Below, in pieces: positions 1-7,995 of a stretch of DNA of 64,000 nt. Under the pieces are notes generated by a model. The model ran no database searches. It was not told where the DNA came from and saw nothing but the letters and a program-made list of their open reading frames with translations. Source of the stretch: Niastella soli (GTDB lineage Bacteria > Bacteroidota > Bacteroidia > Chitinophagales > Chitinophagaceae); assembly GCF_017742245.1 (NCBI RefSeq), contig NZ_JAGHKO010000001.1:959061-1023060 (forward strand), in the 5' to 3' direction. The first letter of the stretch is position 1. Every line of letters starts with the position of its first letter. The position numbers were made by a program, and so were the translations under genes.

Positions 1-1
1 A

Positions 2-526
2 GCAGCGCGGTTCACCCGCTTTTGCGACTGCTTTAATATTCCCTTACTGGTGTTGGTTGATGTGCCGGGCTTTTTACCGGGCACCGACCAGGAATGGCAT
101 GGCATTATTACCAATGGCGCCAAACTGTTGTATGCATTCAGCGAGGCAACGGTGCCACGGGTAACGGTGATCACCCGCAAAGCGTATGGTGGGGCGTATG
201 ATGTAATGAATTCAAAACATATTGGCGCCGATATCAACTATGCCTGGCCTACAGCTGAGATCGCTGTAATGGGCGCCAAAGGCGCCAGTGAGATCATTTT
301 TAAGAAAGAGATCTCAGAAGCCCCCGACCCTGCCAAAAAACTGGCCGAGAAGGAAGCGGAGTATGCGGAAAAATTCGCCACACCTTATCTGGCAGCCGAA
401 AGAGGTTTTGTGGATGAAGTGATTGAACCGAGATATACCCGTACAAAACTCATCAAAGCATTTGCAATGTTAGAGAACAAGGTGGCTACCCTGCCTAAAA
501 AAAAACATGGGAATATCCCATTGTAG
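2..526 (+). CDS. Acyl-CoA carboxylase beta (carboxyltransferase) subunit, C-terminal part
   Basis: The reading frame is open from the first bases of the window, so the N-terminus lies upstream. The visible 174 residues match the C-terminal half of biotin-dependent carboxyltransferases of the propionyl-CoA carboxylase beta / methylmalonyl-CoA decarboxylase alpha type. They contain the [10 protein letters not shown] segment, the [11 protein letters not shown] oxyanion-hole region, the WP(T)[11 protein letters not shown] segment and the conserved tail KHGNIPL. In this family the subunit transfers carboxyl from biotin to an acyl-CoA in the cytoplasm, and propionyl-CoA is the commonest substrate in Bacteroidota. 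Substrate cannot be settled from this half. It ends in TAG, and no gene follows closely on the same strand. Confidence 0.93.
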   Translation, partial: AARFTRFCDCFNIPLLVLVDVPGFLPGTDQEWHGIITNGAKLLYAFSEATVPRVTVITRKAYGGAYDVMNSKHIGADINYAWPTAEIAVMGAKGASEIIFKKEISEAPDPAKKLAEKEAEYAEKFATPYLAAERGFVDEVIEPRYTRTKLIKAFAMLENKVATLPKKKHGNIPL

Positions 527-713
527 CCGTTAGGAAATATTATCCATTATCAAAGGTGCATTTGTCTGCATGATTATTATCAGTTCCGGTACTAACCAAC
601 ATCAAGGTTCCACTGTGCGTTGGTTACTAAGTTTGCATTAGTAATTGAAGCGGGAAATACAATAACCCCGCAACAAATGCTAATCACAAAAATTAATTTG
701 TACCGAAGATCCA

Positions 714-1017
714 ATATATCACTATGAAGTAAACCTGAACTGCAATCAAAATAGAAAGGGGGTGATAATCGCGCCTGGATAGTATGCAGCCTTTGATGTA
801 GCAACTCCACCCGAATTTCCCCACGGCGTACCAGGTCTCTGATCCGCCCGAGCATTTGCTGGTAGCTGCAGTGAACAGTTGCCTTATGACCGCCTTTCTT
901 ACAACTATTGCTAATTCAACTAAAGAAAGAATACTCTTTGCTCCTCCATTCTGCAATTATGGAAAGCGTGATTAAAGCATGAGGCTCATTACAATCCTGA
1001 TGACTCCTCATATGTAA
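714..1017 (+). pseudogene. Decayed OsmC/Ohr-family peroxiredoxin-like gene
   Basis: Reading the plus strand from about 714 gives YHYEVNLNCNQNRKG, then APG, a TAG at 780-782, then YAAFDVATPPEFPHGVPGL. The frame is lost at 839-841 (two bases appear missing, probably a TGG codon) and resumes as DPPEHLLVAAVNSCLMTAFL, followed by a second in-frame stop at 973-975. These blocks match, in order, the small OsmC-like proteins that reduce organic peroxides, including the Cys of the VNSCLMT helix. The start codon is missing, and the last third carrying the family's other features is absent or unreadable. Three lesions make this a pseudogene. The terminator at 1017-1053 is probably its own. Confidence 0.68.
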
Positions 1018-1053
1018 AAGCTGTCCGCCTAACGGCGGACAGCTTTATTTTTA
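1017..1053 (+). terminator. Rho-independent terminator
   Basis: A perfect 13-bp stem (AAAGCTGTCCGCC / GGCGGACAGCTTT) with a four-base TAAC loop is followed by TATTTTT on the plus strand. It ends the decayed OsmC-like gene and could also stop transcription arriving from the minus-strand gene at 1106. Confidence 0.8.
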
Positions 1054-1105
1054 AATTCTTTTCTCAGGACATTCGTTCCCCTTTAAAAGATTTAAAAACT
1101 ACTCA

Positions 1106-1969
1106 CTAATTCTGCTGCTGCGTATAAATACCGCGGTCCATTGTAATATTCAATCTTTTGAACATAGCAGGCGCATCAAACCCCTGCTTTTTATATTCTG
1201 CCTGCACCGCTTCTTTGGCATTGTTCAATGCCTCGCTGCTTTGCCACAAGGCTACTGTTACATACATTAAATTACCCTCATTATCTGTGTATTCATAAGC
1301 GGCATCTTCAATAAAGCCTGGCAGCTTTTCTATAAAGCTTCTGTTTATTGCCACCCGCTCCTTAAATTCTTTTATCGCAGCTGCCGGCACAACAAATTTG
1401 TCAATAAAGTTAACCTGGCCATTATGCGCTTTTTTATTATACAACACATTTACATCGGTAGGTAATACCTCTAATGACTGTAAAAAGCCTAAGCGGTCTG
1501 TCAGTACCTGAGCATTTATTACCTTGCCATTCTTTAATTCCAATACACCCTGCCCCTCATTGGTGATCGCTTTTCCGGAAGCAGGCAGTGCTAAAAATGG
1601 CGCACGTTGTGTCCCCTGCCATTTCCATCGTAGTACCACTTTATCACCTTCGGCAATAAGCTCCACAATGTGCCATTGAATATCGGGGAATGACTTTATA
1701 AGGGGTAGTACCGGATCAATAAAAGCTGCGCCGCCCTTTTTACCTTGCAGCCCCGTAAACTCGTCTGATACCAGGACTTTTGCCAGCTCATAATTCCTTT
1801 TATTTAAACCTTCCTCAAATAACTGCCTTACTACTTCTTTGTTTTGTTGCGTCGTATTCATAACTATCTCCTTTTTATTATTTTTTATATTAGATATTGC
1901 CTGTGCGTTGATGATCCCGGGGACCAGCAGCACGCTTAGCAGGTATACTTTGGGATGTAGCGATCTCAT
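1106..1969 (-). CDS. Secreted ester-cyclase (SnoaL-like) + antibiotic-biosynthesis-monooxygenase (ABM) fusion
   Basis: The 287-residue protein starts with a signal-peptide-like stretch (1-23, ending NAQ). Residues about 40-170 form a SnoaL-like/NTF2 cone domain typical of small ester cyclases. Residues about 185-285 form an ABM ferredoxin-like domain (FIDKFVVPAAAIKEF, MYVTVALWQS). Both folds bind small aromatic or polyketide-like ligands; no substrate can be named. A second start at 1861 (Met37) has a far better ribosome-binding site (AAGGAG, 6 bases upstream) and would give a cytoplasmic protein. The long form keeps a continuous, plausible export signal, so the start is open. It lies 79 bp downstream of the Omp85-like gene on the same strand and may be co-transcribed. 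Confidence 0.85.
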   Translation of the reverse strand: MRSLHPKVYLLSVLLVPGIINAQAISNIKNNKKEIVMNTTQQNKEVVRQLFEEGLNKRNYELAKVLVSDEFTGLQGKKGGAAFIDPVLPLIKSFPDIQWHIVELIAEGDKVVLRWKWQGTQRAPFLALPASGKAITNEGQGVLELKNGKVINAQVLTDRLGFLQSLEVLPTDVNVLYNKKAHNGQVNFIDKFVVPAAAIKEFKERVAINRSFIEKLPGFIEDAAYEYTDNEGNLMYVTVALWQSSEALNNAKEAVQAEYKKQGFDAPAMFKRLNITMDRGIYTQQQN

Positions 1970-2048
1970 TGGTATTTGTTTCGCACAAAACTACCAACAC
2001 CCAAAGGCGGAGAATTGTAAAAAATCATTGATTTTTGAAAAAGGAGAT

Positions 2049-4610
2049 TTACAGGGTCCGGTTCCACCGTATCTGAACGAGCCTGATCTCTTCTGTAATA
2101 CCGTAAGTAGCGGAGAAATTATACTTATAGAAAGGCACCAGTATAATACCGGGGCCATAGGAGATGTGCATTTTATTCGAGTGCTCACCAGGCATCCATA
2201 CGCGGCCCTGGTCAAAGAAGGCAAAGAACCCGATCTTGCCATTCATAAAATAGGAACGGAAGTTTGTGATGTACCGCAATTCATTGCTGTTATAAAACGA
2301 AGTTTTACCCCAGAACCGTTCCCGCCGGTAACCACGCATTATACGCGGGCCACCTATGATCGCATGTTCATAGGCCTGACCGGTATTTAGCACATCATTG
2401 TTTACAATGGTCTCAGCGCCTGCCCGTATTGCCAGAGACACATGGTTCAGTAAAGGAACATATAACTGGGCATGCGCGTTGTATTGTTGATAAAACTCCT
2501 GTTGTTTGAAGTTTTTAGCATATACTGCATTAGCAAGGAATGTATATCCCGTCTCCGGCGCCACAGAATCCCTCAGGTGAACATACGCATAGGATAATTG
2601 CAACCCGGCATAAGGATTTGCCGAAAACAGTTCATGACTACTTGAAAACACTTTGGCCGGATAGCGCTCAGGATCGTTCTTGCCTGTAGTTTGCAGAAAA
2701 TAACCGGTTACAGATACGGTACTTCTTCTTCCAATACCCCGGTTCAATCCAACGCCGGCATACCATTCTTCACTTCGCAGGCGGTAATAGTTGATGTTAC
2801 TGGTAGTCTGTTTGGTCTCATTGCCTGTGCCATAAAAATTCGTCCAGCGTATAGCATCATAATCTGCCCGTAAAGCCAGGTTCCACTTACCCATTACCTG
2901 CGGATAAAAAGCCGACCAGTATGCACTGAGTGCCCCCTGGGAAATGGAATACCGTACCCCTACCGAGTGTTCCCAGGCGTATGGGTCCTGACGCCATTTA
3001 TATTTTCTGTACCGGTAATTCAAGCCTACGAAGAAACGATCGGCATTATTATAAAAAGCCTCTGGTCTTATGCCTGCTTTATCATATCTGAACCATCTGT
3101 AATTCCAATTATTTACAGCTGTATCTGATGACAAATGCATCCGCGCTGAACTTGTTTGAAATACATTGCCGGTATCATCGTATACATGAATTTTATGACT
3201 CGATTGAACAATAGAATCCTTTCCCTCGCCGCCAATAATTCGGATGCTTATATTATTGCGGTCGTTTTTAACCATATACACATCTTCGCCCTTTATTCCA
3301 AACAACCGGATCTCCTTTGTTTCAGCAGGATTAAATATTCTATTATAATATGGGGTTGCTTCTTTTTGTCCTTTTTCATTTATTCGGAACACGGCTACCG
3401 ACGTTTCATTATCACCAGCACCCGATACTTCAAAATACTCCCGCTGTTGGGTGCCGGTTATTTCTACTTCTTTTGCAATAAACAGGTAATTCTGTTTTGC
3501 CAGGGTGGGTAACTGGCCGCGACGTGTTTTTAATTTATCAATCAGCTCCTGTCCCCTTGTCGCAAATATTTCAGGCGGCAATTGCTTTACAGATTGTTCA
3601 ATCACAGAATCAGTTAACGCCTTTTGCAATACCTCTGCCTCATATACCCAATCGGTAAGGGTGAGCCCATTGGAAAAAAAGCGGTCCAGGTACCTGGCTG
3701 ACGTGTTCAATTTTTCAACCTTCTCTTCCTTGTAATCGAAATGCTGCATAAAGCTTAGGCTTGATGCTTTTATCACAAAGTTTATAAACACTCCATTGTG
3801 ATAAAAGAACGCCTGGTCCCTGTCGCGGGGCACCGGTTTAAATTGTACTCCGGTTGTTGTAGCAGCCTCTCCCCAGCTCCAATTGCCTTCATGGCGATCC
3901 CAGTCGCCGATCAGCATATCAAAAAGCCGGGCCCTTACAAAAGCGTGCTGATCTACTGTATAAGTACTATTCAGTTGTAATTTTATTAATACTTCATCGG
4001 TACTACTAAAAGCCCTAAAGTTACCCAGGTTATCCGCCTCCCGCCAATCACCTTCCGGTTTTTGTTCCAGCAAATACAGATCATCTCCATATTTGGTTAC
4101 AAATGTGTCCAATGCTTTTTGCTGGGGAAGAAATACAAGAACGGGCAGGGTGTGATAAATACCCGCATACTGCATCATATTACTTACGGCAAATGCACCG
4201 TATGGGTGAGACATAGAGACACCATCTCTGACAATATCATCCAGAAAGGTCCCTTCAACCTGTGGTGGTATTACCTCTTCGCGTGACTTGTTAATAGAAC
4301 GCAATACATATTCCTTTCCCTCTTTTGTTCGCAGGCGCAATGATTTCGATTCATTGCCACCACCGGTTTTATAAGGAATTAAACCGCCAAAAGCCGTATC
4401 TAATTTTAAAACAGGAACGCGGATGGGAGTGATCCATTCAACACGATGATTTCGCCCCCATAACCATTGGTAAAATGAAGGCCGTTTATAGGCAGGTCCC
4501 GCAGCAACGCATTTATAAGTAGCCGTATCTGCAACGGGCGTTTGAGCTGTTGAATTAAGGGATATAAATAAAAGCCACAGCCACAAATATGGTATGACAG
4601 GGTTGCGCAT
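2049..4610 (-). CDS. Omp85/BamA-type outer-membrane barrel with kinase-like N-terminal domain
   Basis: The 853-residue protein has a signal peptide (1-22, ending TAQ). Residues about 85-300 resemble an atypical kinase fold: SLRLRTKEGKEYVLRS (90-105) looks like the nucleotide-binding beta hairpin, GDWDRHEGNW (235-244) like the catalytic loop of HipA/FAM20/CotH-like kinases, and RDRDQAF (262-268) like the metal-binding DxD segment. Residues about 540-853 form alternating beta strands with GGPRIMRGYRRERF, which resembles the conserved turn of surface-antigen (D15) barrels. From memory, the same middle module follows a calcineurin-like phosphoesterase in larger Bacteroidota outer-membrane proteins; here that phosphatase is missing. 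It probably sits in the outer membrane with the kinase-like domain in the periplasm. Enzyme activity is inferred only. Confidence 0.8.
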   Translation of the reverse strand: MRNPVIPYLWLWLLFISLNSTAQTPVADTATYKCVAAGPAYKRPSFYQWLWGRNHRVEWITPIRVPVLKLDTAFGGLIPYKTGGGNESKSLRLRTKEGKEYVLRSINKSREEVIPPQVEGTFLDDIVRDGVSMSHPYGAFAVSNMMQYAGIYHTLPVLVFLPQQKALDTFVTKYGDDLYLLEQKPEGDWREADNLGNFRAFSSTDEVLIKLQLNSTYTVDQHAFVRARLFDMLIGDWDRHEGNWSWGEAATTTGVQFKPVPRDRDQAFFYHNGVFINFVIKASSLSFMQHFDYKEEKVEKLNTSARYLDRFFSNGLTLTDWVYEAEVLQKALTDSVIEQSVKQLPPEIFATRGQELIDKLKTRRGQLPTLAKQNYLFIAKEVEITGTQQREYFEVSGAGDNETSVAVFRINEKGQKEATPYYNRIFNPAETKEIRLFGIKGEDVYMVKNDRNNISIRIIGGEGKDSIVQSSHKIHVYDDTGNVFQTSSARMHLSSDTAVNNWNYRWFRYDKAGIRPEAFYNNADRFFVGLNYRYRKYKWRQDPYAWEHSVGVRYSISQGALSAYWSAFYPQVMGKWNLALRADYDAIRWTNFYGTGNETKQTTSNINYYRLRSEEWYAGVGLNRGIGRRSTVSVTGYFLQTTGKNDPERYPAKVFSSSHELFSANPYAGLQLSYAYVHLRDSVAPETGYTFLANAVYAKNFKQQEFYQQYNAHAQLYVPLLNHVSLAIRAGAETIVNNDVLNTGQAYEHAIIGGPRIMRGYRRERFWGKTSFYNSNELRYITNFRSYFMNGKIGFFAFFDQGRVWMPGEHSNKMHISYGPGIILVPFYKYNFSATYGITEEIRLVQIRWNRTL

Positions 4611-4647
4611 ATTTAACTTTAATATAAAATTGTGCCACGGGGTATAA

Positions 4648-4686
4648 TAAAAAGAGACTCCCTGACAGATCGGGGAGCCTCTTTCG
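4648..4686 (-). terminator. Terminator of the 4704-6294 operon
   Basis: The inverted repeat AAAGAGACTCCC ... GGGGAGCCTCTTT lies just after the stop of the gene at 4704. On the minus strand it is followed by a run of five T and an AT-rich tail. The stem has one mismatch. Confidence 0.75.
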
Positions 4687-4703
4687 AATATAATTAGTAC
4701 AAT

Positions 4704-5888
4704 TTACAATAGCTGTTTGGCAGCACCTGCCAGTGCCCTGAAGTTGGCCCTTACATTTATAAAGCCGAGCAAATTCCCATTACGGGGATCGTACTTCACC
4801 TCAAATGGCACCCAGATGTCACTAAAGATCCTGACCCTGACAGTACCATTTACAAATATCCGGTCGCGATCATCACTCGCATATAAAGTACTTAAATTTC
4901 TATAGTAACCGCCGCTGAATTTTAATTCGAGATAACTCTTTTTGGTGGTCCGTGTTTTGAGCACCCAGTTTATACCAGGTTCAAAATTAAATATTGCCCG
5001 TTTCAGGTCCTGTCCGGCTTTTAAGGTATCATCAACCAGCTGTATTTGCGATTTAATATCCAATTCCAGGTCATTCTTTGTTTTATTAAACTTATTGATG
5101 CCTTTTAAAAATTCAGTATGAAACACCACGTTGGAAAATACAAACTGGTTTTTCAAGGTGGTATCTGTAACACCCACCGTCCACAAAGCATTATTATTGA
5201 AATTTTCCACCATATCCTTATACAGATTGTCGGCAAATTTCTTCATATTAAAATTCTTATTTTCCTTCAGCACATCAAACAATAATCTGGTGCTATCATT
5301 ATTGGCGGCAGCCAGCAGCGCATCATGCAATGGCAGGCTCAATGCACCGAAATTTATTTTCCCAAAAGTAAAATTGATATACTCCCGCTGCAAACTATCG
5401 CTATTGGCCATGGTCTGGATCTTTGCGATGATATTGGCGTTAAGAGAATACAGTTGCTTTACCACCGTATCACGGATCACGGTATTCAAAAATGCTTTAC
5501 TAACAGTCACATCCCGCTTATTAATAATAGCATACTTGATCCCGGATGAAAATCCGTTGAACTTAAAAGAGGTATCTAGTCTCAATGCGAACATGTAATT
5601 CAGGTTTCTAAGCGCAGTATACTTCTTATAAGAGGTATCAACCAATAAAGTAGTATCGAGTTTTGCCATTACGGCGAAAGGTGTGCCCGTAAATCTGATA
5701 GATTTATCCGGGTTTGACAACCGGTCGAATGCCAGTTGAAAAAAGCTGTTGAGTACGTCTTTATAATTCCCTGTAGCTAATGAATCCGCTCTTAGTATAG
5801 GATTGGGAGTTGGAGTTTGCTGCGCAAGTACCCGAGTGGTAATACAAAAAAATACTACCACTACAATACCCACAATTTTTCCAGTCAT
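4704..5888 (-). CDS. Exported protein of unknown function
   Basis: I do not recognise this 394-residue protein. It has a clear signal peptide (residues 1-22, ending VLA before QQTPTPNP). The middle (about 60-270) is rich in short alternating segments with many Asn and Lys. The last third (about 295-390) alternates hydrophobic and polar residues in a beta-barrel-like way (FEPGINWVLKTRTTKKSYLEL, YYRNLSTLY, IFVNGTVRVRIFSD), so it may end in an outer-membrane barrel or a beta sandwich. It starts 13 bp after the stop of the gene at 5902 on the same strand and ends at a terminator, so the two form a small operon. Confidence 0.8.
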   Translation of the reverse strand: MTGKIVGIVVVVFFCITTRVLAQQTPTPNPILRADSLATGNYKDVLNSFFQLAFDRLSNPDKSIRFTGTPFAVMAKLDTTLLVDTSYKKYTALRNLNYMFALRLDTSFKFNGFSSGIKYAIINKRDVTVSKAFLNTVIRDTVVKQLYSLNANIIAKIQTMANSDSLQREYINFTFGKINFGALSLPLHDALLAAANNDSTRLLFDVLKENKNFNMKKFADNLYKDMVENFNNNALWTVGVTDTTLKNQFVFSNVVFHTEFLKGINKFNKTKNDLELDIKSQIQLVDDTLKAGQDLKRAIFNFEPGINWVLKTRTTKKSYLELKFSGGYYRNLSTLYASDDRDRIFVNGTVRVRIFSDIWVPFEVKYDPRNGNLLGFINVRANFRALAGAAKQLL

Positions 5889-5901
5889 ATTATCTTTTTG
5901 A

Positions 5902-6294
5902 TTATTTTATTAAGAATCCTGAAATGATAAGTCCTTCATCAAAATGCAGTGGGCTCTCTGGGATGGTAGGTGTATTAACAGTAATATCGGCGGTTCCGGT
6001 ACAAACGCCATTTACTGCAATGGAGTCCCGGCTTTGCACTTCTGAAAAATGAATTTTACCGCTGCTGCTTATGCTTTGCATATTGATCAATACTCCCTTT
6101 CTGAAAAGCAGGGCAGTGGCCTGACCTATACCTGCGCTAAACATAAATGTAACATCTACTGTAAGGGATCCATCAACACCTTCTGCAACCAGTGAGGCTG
6201 TTGTAAGAATTGGCGTGTTCATAGTAGTAGTTTTGGTGGTAGCTTCTGGCTGGGGCTCAGGCTTGCTTTTTGCCTTTTTTGCACTTTTAGCCAT
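5902..6294 (-). CDS. Small protein of unknown function with Lys-rich N-terminus
   Basis: This 130-residue protein matches no family I know. The first 12 residues are basic (MAKSAKKAKSKP), followed by a Pro/Glu/Thr linker to about residue 25. The rest is a hydrophobic, beta-rich domain (SLTVDVTFMF, ATALLFRKGVLI, GLIISGFLIK). There is no signal peptide or membrane helix. It is the first gene of a two-gene unit with the exported protein at 4704. A cytoplasmic location is likely. Confidence 0.72.
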   Translation of the reverse strand: MAKSAKKAKSKPEPQPEATTKTTTMNTPILTTASLVAEGVDGSLTVDVTFMFSAGIGQATALLFRKGVLINMQSISSSGKIHFSEVQSRDSIAVNGVCTGTADITVNTPTIPESPLHFDEGLIISGFLIK

Positions 6295-6423
6295 GGGATG
6301 CTTTTTGGTTGCATTAAAGCTACAAAACAGTGGCCTTGTGAGCGCTCCTAAATCAGCTTATTTTTGAAAGTTTTCTTCACATAACCACCTTCTCACCGTT
6401 AGTATATGAAGAGATCATTAAAT

Positions 6424-6478
6424 AAAAAGAGCTGCCGGGGAGTTGTTGTTAACACAACCATTCCATGCAGCTCCTTTT
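6424..6478 (-). terminator. Terminator of the WYL regulator gene
   Basis: The outer stem AAAAGAGCTGC / GCAGCTCCTTTT closes over a smaller inner GTTG...CAAC stem. On the minus strand a T-rich tail (CTTTTTATTT) follows. It lies about 45 bp past the stop of the gene at 6524. Confidence 0.68.
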
Positions 6479-6523
6479 GAAATAAAGAATACCCTATTAG
6501 TGGTATTTTTTACGAAGTACTTT

Positions 6524-7561
6524 CTATTCTTTAGTGTCTTCCTCCTTTTCTTCCTCATAAGCGCCCATTGCATTTTGCAACCGCTTTTTGATCTTCGATT
6601 TCAAGATGCGTGGTGCCAGCACCTTCATACATTCCCCAAAGCCCAGGATCTCGCGCTCCAACTCAAAATTCATCACCACATCAATGCGAATGACAATACC
6701 ATTTTCATCTTTTTTCAGCAATTGCTGAGAGTGGTGCAATGGCTTGGTCAATACATAGGGGGCATTATAATTATTTACAAACAACACCACCTTGTTGGTC
6801 TTGTCGTTCTCGTTTTTGGTAACCCCTATCAGGTTATCAAAATAATGGTCGAAATCTATTCCCTCTTCCTCATAAAATGTCTCTTTAGAGAGCTCCTGGA
6901 ACTCAATGATCCGGTCGAGCGCCATGGTAAGTAACACCTTCCGCTTTTTAGCCCGGCCAATCAGGAACCAGCGATTACGGTATTCTTTCAGCAAATAAGG
7001 ATAACAAATAATATGTTGAGAAGCGGCCGCTTTAAATGATTTGTATTCTACCAGTAACGATCTTTTATTCAGGATAGCCTGGTACAGCGGATTGATATGT
7101 TCCAGCCCCTTGAGCAAGTGGTTGTTTTCAAATTGAATATAGTTGCGTCCCTGGTGCGTGGTACGGTATAGGTTATTCTCCAGGCGGGCGATCATATCGC
7201 TCATTTCATCGAAATAGGTAAAGCCGTTGAATTGTTTCAACACCCCTACGATCTCTTTCATTTTTTCTACATCGGCCTGGTTCACCGGGGCATTGGTGAT
7301 GCTATATTCGGGGTCGCTATAAGAATAAAACTTTCTATCAACAACAATAATGGGGGCATTGTAACCCAGTTTGTCGCTGCGCATTATTTGAATATCGGCC
7401 TGAATGGTGCGTTTGCTAACGCCGGTGGTAATACCCTCCAGCTCATACAGCACATCGGCTACTTTTACGATCAGGTCTTCCAGGGTCCATTTACGATACC
7501 TGTTACGCAGGCAGTCATCAATGGTCTTGTAACGAATAAGGGCCAGTTTATTTACAGACAT
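6524..7561 (-). CDS. WYL-domain transcriptional regulator
   Basis: The 345-residue protein has an N-terminal winged-helix domain (about 5-65; KRTIQADIQIMRS reads as the recognition helix region) and a C-terminal WYL domain (about 155-330) with the signature stretch YPYLLKEYRNRWFLIG at 187-202. WYL proteins bind DNA, respond to nucleic-acid or nucleotide ligands, and often guard defence or repair loci. I chose the ATG at 7561 because MSVNKLALIRYKTID is the usual start of this family; the frame also has an upstream start at 7609. It is divergent from the tRNA-like RNA/nucleotidyltransferase unit and shares a 220-bp control region with it, which makes it that unit's likely regulator. Confidence 0.92.
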   Translation of the reverse strand: MSVNKLALIRYKTIDDCLRNRYRKWTLEDLIVKVADVLYELEGITTGVSKRTIQADIQIMRSDKLGYNAPIIVVDRKFYSYSDPEYSITNAPVNQADVEKMKEIVGVLKQFNGFTYFDEMSDMIARLENNLYRTTHQGRNYIQFENNHLLKGLEHINPLYQAILNKRSLLVEYKSFKAAASQHIICYPYLLKEYRNRWFLIGRAKKRKVLLTMALDRIIEFQELSKETFYEEEGIDFDHYFDNLIGVTKNENDKTNKVVLFVNNYNAPYVLTKPLHHSQQLLKKDENGIVIRIDVVMNFELEREILGFGECMKVLAPRILKSKIKKRLQNAMGAYEEEKEEDTKE

Positions 7562-7713
7562 AGCATTGGTTGGGACGGTAAAAATAATAAGCAGGATCCT
7601 TATACGCAATACAACTGCGTAGTTCAGCCAAATTTTTCAGCCATAGGAATTATTTTCCCCGTTAATTCCATGTTAATCACACATTTAAATCCTGCCTGAT
7701 AAAATATTTTATT

Positions 7714-7739
7714 CCTACGCACCTACGCTGCGCAGGGTG
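7714..7739. promoter_or_regulatory. Direct and inverted repeat, possible WYL operator
   Basis: CCTACGC occurs twice in tandem (7714-7720 and 7722-7728, period 8), and the second copy runs into an imperfect inverted repeat CACCT ... AGGGTG (7720-7739). It lies between the divergent WYL gene and the tRNA-like RNA, just upstream of a promoter-like box at 7745. Binding by the WYL protein is inferred from position only. Confidence 0.4.
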
Positions 7740-7744
7740 GTATG

Positions 7745-7752
7745 CATATTTG
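7745..7752 (+). promoter_or_regulatory. Possible -7 promoter box for the tRNA-like RNA operon
   Basis: CATATTTG matches the Bacteroidetes -7 consensus TAnnTTTG at all but the first base. Transcription would start near 7759, about 23 bases before the tRNA-like RNA. No TTTG is seen at the expected -33 position, so activation by a regulator is possible. Confidence 0.35.
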
Positions 7753-7781
7753 CTTTATCAAATTATTGACGCATTCCAAAC

Positions 7782-7974
7782 GCCTCTGTAGCTTAAAAGG
7801 AAAAGCCTGCGGAAAAATTGGATCCGCAGCGTGTATGGATACTCCCGTAATATCTGCGCGAAATTATGGGTAGAATTTACAGTGCACCGAAAAGCCCTGT
7901 TGCCCAGTAGGGAAGCGTATTTACAGCCATGCAGCTCAGCAATGAGTATGTGAGTTCGAATCTCACCGGGGGAA
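7782..7974 (+). ncRNA. tRNA-like structured RNA with a large insertion in place of the anticodon loop
   Basis: Both ends carry tRNA hallmarks. 5' side: acceptor strand GCCTCTG (7782-7788), T8-A9, D-stem GCTT/AAGC (7791-7794/7803-7806) and an 8-base D-loop AAAAGGAA with A14, A15, G18, G19 and A21 in register. 3' side: T-stem GTGAG/CTCAC (7950-7954/7962-7966) around loop TTCGAAT, acceptor strand CGGGGGA (7967-7973) and discriminator A7974. Six of seven acceptor pairs form (two G-U; first pair G-A). Before the T-arm is a GCAA-capped hairpin CTCA/TGAG (7935-7946), like a long variable arm. A 5-bp anticodon-like stem, 7807-7811 with 7930-7934, would enclose 118 bases. These contain an 8-bp hairpin CCCGTAAT/ATTATGGG (7844-7870) and CCCT/AGGG (7895-7912). 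CCA is not encoded. The RNA ends 21 bases before the next gene, so it may be processed from the operon transcript. Confidence 0.66.
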
Positions 7975-7995
7975 CATAGGTAATTATTTTAAAAG

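Noticed and set aside
592-956. Two minus-strand frames of 87 codons
   Set aside because: They run antisense to the OsmC-like remnant and have no protein-family character; the plus-strand relic explains the sequence.
1839-2390. Plus-strand frame of 183 codons
   Set aside because: It overlaps two well-supported minus-strand genes and reads like their complement.
7782-7974. tmRNA or group I intron interpretation of the tRNA-like RNA
   Set aside because: tmRNA lacks a D-stem and encodes a tag ending in ALAA-like residues; here a full D-stem is present, and the only short frame (MDTPVISARNYG) has no such end. A group I intron would need roughly 200 bases or more and conserved core elements; the insert is about 118 bases.
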